Position numbers and translations under genes: made by a program. 64,000 bases of DNA from Brevibacterium sp. UCMA 11754 (GTDB lineage Bacteria; Actinomycetota; Actinomycetes; Actinomycetales; Brevibacteriaceae), in assembly GCF_021532275.1 (NCBI RefSeq), contig NZ_JACBOT010000036.1:186001-250000 (forward strand), given 5' to 3'. Each line of letters starts with the position of its first letter. The first letter of the stretch is position 1. The notes beneath the pieces were generated by a model. It had not been told where the DNA came from and made no database searches. It worked only from the letters and a program-made list of their open reading frames with translations. Positions 61,903 to 64,000 of this stretch are shown one piece after another.

Positions 61903-63474
61903 GTGACGCCCACCGAAGAATTCCGCACAGCGATGCGCGGCTACGAAAAAAGTGAAGTTGATTCTCGCCTGCAGCAGCTGCGAACCGAGGTCGAGTCCGT
62001 TCGTAAGGCCCTTTCCGATGCCCGAAGTCAGGTCATCAACGCTGATCGCGCGAAACTTCAGATCGCCGGAGAACTCTCCGAGGCAAAGGCCCAACTGAAG
62101 AAGGCGGCCAATGACAGCGCCGAGGCTTCAGGCCCTCCCGGAAGCCGCATCGACCATCTGCTCAAGATCGCTGAATCCCAGGCCCGCGAGACTCTCTCAC
62201 AGGCAAACTCCGACGCAGAGACGATTCGCAATAAGGCACGAGCCGAAGCCGCTTCGGCTCGTGCCCGCATGCACACGGAGAGCAACGACACTCTGTCCAA
62301 TGCCCGTTCCGAGGCCGATGCCATCATCAGTTCGGCCGAGCTGCGCGCCGACGAGACTGTGAAAGCTGCCGAAAAGCGTGCTGCAGAACTCAAGTCGACA
62401 GCAGAACGCGAATACAACCAGGCCAAAGAGGCAAATGAGGCTGCCACGAAGGAAGCCCGCGAAAGCCTCGAACACGAGCTCGCCGAGCTCAGGGCCACTT
62501 CTGAGAAGGAGGCTGCCGATCTGCGGGCGGAAGCCAAGAGCCAGGCAGATGAGTCGATCAGCACTGCGCAGGCGCAAGCCGACGAACTCCTCGCCGCTGC
62601 GAAGGCTCGGGACGCGGCATCGACGAAGGCTTCTGACGAACTAGAGGTCGAGTTGGCTGGTAAGCGCCAGGCGGCCGAGGCTGATCGCAAGAAGCGCTAC
62701 GACGCAGCTCAGATAGAGAATAAGAAACTCATCGACGAAGCTCAGGCGCGTGCGGCAAAGGCAGATGCGGAAGCCAAGGAAGCCGCAGAGAGAGCGGAGA
62801 CAACCCGCTCGGATGCGGTGAAGAAGGCTGACGACATCATTGCCGACGGCAAGACTCGCGCGCAGACCCTCATCGGTGAAGCCCGGGCAACGGCCGAAGC
62901 CACCATTGAGGAGTCCGCGGCCGAAGCCAAGCGCAACGTGGCATCGGCTCAGTCCCAGGTCGACTTGTTGACCAAGCAGCGCAAGACGATCACAGCGCAG
63001 CTCGATCAGCTCCGTTCCCTGTTCGCCATGCCCGGCGTGATGGGCGGCGATTCCGTCGACCCTGACAAGGCTGAGTCCGCGTCCCATGCCACCGAGCAGA
63101 TCGCCGATGAGCAGGAGCTCGCCGACCTTCTGGTGGAGGATCCCGAGGAGACAGACAAGGCTGATGACATCGCTGCTGACGACGCAGATGCCGGCGCAAA
63201 GAGCACGGACGGCCCAACCGACACTGCTGCATCGCCGGAATCCACGGACACTGCGGAGACACCGGGTAAGACCGAGCCTACCGAGGCGTCCGAGCCTGAG
63301 GGAGCTCAGTCGGAGGCCGAGAAGCCTGCCGAGACGGACGATTCCGATGAAGCCGAGGACTCCGACCTGCCCAATGGAGCCACCGATGCTGACACGATAG
63401 CCATCGATGCTCAGGTTTCGGGGTCGCAGAGCAAGAACACCAAGGCGTCGCGGTCCGGGAATTCGCTGCGCTGA
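61903..63474 (+). CDS. DivIVA-domain coiled-coil protein
   Basis: 523 residues. The first 25 (TPTEEFRTAMRGYEKSEVDS) match the DivIVA membrane-binding start. About 350 residues of alanine/glutamate-rich heptad coiled coil follow, as in Wag31, FilP or Scy-like polar scaffolds. The last 130 residues are acidic and disordered (AEDSDLPNGATDADTIAID) with a small basic end. I prefer the GTG at 61903 with AGGAG 10 bases upstream; an ATG at 61879 is possible but precedes that site. The likely role is polar growth or cell-envelope organisation. This is longer than Wag31, so it is a paralogue. Confidence 0.85.
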   Translation: MTPTEEFRTAMRGYEKSEVDSRLQQLRTEVESVRKALSDARSQVINADRAKLQIAGELSEAKAQLKKAANDSAEASGPPGSRIDHLLKIAESQARETLSQANSDAETIRNKARAEAASARARMHTESNDTLSNARSEADAIISSAELRADETVKAAEKRAAELKSTAEREYNQAKEANEAATKEARESLEHELAELRATSEKEAADLRAEAKSQADESISTAQAQADELLAAAKARDAASTKASDELEVELAGKRQAAEADRKKRYDAAQIENKKLIDEAQARAAKADAEAKEAAERAETTRSDAVKKADDIIADGKTRAQTLIGEARATAEATIEESAAEAKRNVASAQSQVDLLTKQRKTITAQLDQLRSLFAMPGVMGGDSVDPDKAESASHATEQIADEQELADLLVEDPEETDKADDIAADDADAGAKSTDGPTDTAASPESTDTAETPGKTEPTEASEPEGAQSEAEKPAETDDSDEAEDSDLPNGATDADTIAIDAQVSGSQSKNTKASRSGNSLR

Positions 63475-63505
63475 GGTCTTCACCATCCCACAGCCCGCAC
63501 CAATG

Positions 63506-63540
63506 AGAAGGGGTCAGTTCACAAAGAACTGGCCCCTTCT
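63506..63540. terminator. Bidirectional hairpin terminator
   Basis: A 15-bp stem with one G-T mismatch (63506-63520 with 63526-63540), loop ACAAA and a TTCTTC-rich plus side. It ends the DivIVA-like gene and probably the convergent zinc-ribbon gene. Confidence 0.75.
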
Positions 63541-63590
63541 TCGGATCTCGATTCCTGGCCCGCCTGAGATCGGCCGCCGACTAAGTACCC

Positions 63591-63887
63591 TCACCTGAAT
63601 TTCTGAAAGCACCTCGTGTGCCAGTGGCGACGGGAATCCACTCCCACCTCGGTGCCGTGTCGCGCGGTCTGTCGCCAGGCAACGATATGAGCCGTTGACG
63701 ACGCCACGTCCTGTCCGCACCCCGGGCAGACATAGACCTTACCCTGAGAATTGCCGGCAACGTTCTGCACCGACCATGTCCCGTCGGGCAGATCTCGACT
63801 CGTGCGCAGTCCACTCACGGAGTCGGAGAGCTCACGTGGGGCCTGCTGCCATTTGTTTTTGCGACGCGAGGAGGTAGATCGTGGCAT
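63591..63887 (-). CDS. Zinc-ribbon protein, 98 residues
   Basis: A basic N-terminus (PRSTSSRRKNKWQQAPRELS) is followed by a treble-clef-like metal site: VYVCPGCGQDV, then HIVAWR and HWHTRC. Short actinobacterial proteins of this form are usually encoded next to nucS and are sometimes mis-annotated as ATP/GTP-binding. The function is unknown; nucleic-acid contact is plausible from the basic start. It is divergent from nucS with 30 bases between starts. Confidence 0.75.
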   Translation of the reverse strand: MPRSTSSRRKNKWQQAPRELSDSVSGLRTSRDLPDGTWSVQNVAGNSQGKVYVCPGCGQDVASSTAHIVAWRQTARHGTEVGVDSRRHWHTRCFQKFR

Positions 63888-63917
63888 CTGCCCATTCTCT
63901 CACGTAGGGTGAAGCGC

Positions 63918-64000
63918 GTGCGTCTCGTCATTGCTAAGTGCTCCGTTGATTATGCCGGTCGTCTGACCGCCCATCTGCCCATGGCCACCCGTCTCATCAT
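63918..64000 (+). CDS. nucS: Endonuclease NucS/EndoMS, start only (cut by window edge)
   Basis: The first 27 codons from the GTG at 63918 read VRLVIAKCSVDYAGRLTAHL then PMATRLIM. This is the conserved N-terminus of NucS, the mismatch-specific endonuclease that replaces MutS/MutL in actinobacteria. A GTG 9 bases upstream is an alternative start. AGGG lies about 9 bases before 63918. Confidence 0.85.
   Translation, partial: MRLVIAKCSVDYAGRLTAHLPMATRLI

Noticed and set aside
62641..63486. 281-codon minus-strand gene with Leu/Gly/Arg repeats
   Set aside because: It is antisense to the coiled-coil repeats of the DivIVA-like gene; the periodicity comes from those repeats.

Overview
The window is high-GC actinobacterial DNA. 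Gene order and protein families (mycothiol-type reductase, EndoMS/NucS, DivIVA-like protein, paired ClpP1/ClpP2, translational ileS T-box) point to Micrococcales, most likely Brevibacterium. The genus is inferred from familiarity with such proteins, not proven. The backbone follows the actinobacterial order known from Mycobacterium tuberculosis around Rv2444c to Rv2478c: rne, ndk, DUF4233, folC and an aminoacyl-tRNA synthetase, then clpX, clpP2, clpP1, tig, tRNA-Gly and tRNA-Pro, then rpiB, a nitroreductase, pepN, glbO, tesB, ettA and ssb.

Left backbone (1-21.8 kb): the 5' part of rne, a divergent VKOR membrane gene, and a minus-strand group reading ileS (with a T-box leader), folC, DUF4233, ndk. 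Then come an SDR, a membrane acyltransferase, an archaeal-type valS, an AIM24 protein, clpX plus an MFS exporter, clpP1P2, trigger factor and a Tat-exported GH15-like glycosidase. Strong hairpin terminators separate most units.

Genomic island (21,812-41,771, about 20 kb): a 27-bp copy of the tRNA-Gly(TCC) 3' end lies at 21,812-21,838. The intact tRNA-Gly lies at 41,744-41,817 beside a decayed tyrosine integrase. The native tRNA terminator is stranded at the left edge, and the element supplied a new tRNA 3' end that encodes CCA. Inside are: an excisionase gene split by a 3.1-kb IS5-family-bounded insertion carrying a cupin and a DJ-1/PfpI gene; a TetR, NCS1 permease, DUF917 and HyuA catabolic operon; a scrapyard of gene fragments (recombinase-like, creatininase, uridine kinase-like, VOC with an internal stop); an LRV-repeat protein sharing a leader with the excisionase gene; and an AraC-controlled nitrilase operon with two small nitrile-hydratase/NHLP-like proteins and an MHS symporter. 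Integrase and excisionase are both broken, so the island looks immobilised, while the two catabolic operons look intact.

Right backbone (41.8-64 kb): tRNA-Pro, a PQQ-type sugar dehydrogenase lipoprotein, a zinc alcohol dehydrogenase, rpiB, a DsbA-like mycothiol-dependent reductase, pepN, an MscS channel, glbO, two thioesterases, ettA, a lipoprotein with a Ser/Glu/Gly repeat tail, an ssb paralogue, a two-gene membrane GTPase operon, tRNA-Arg(TCT), a thiamine-binding protein, a thiolase, a long DivIVA-like coiled-coil protein, a zinc-ribbon protein and the start of nucS.
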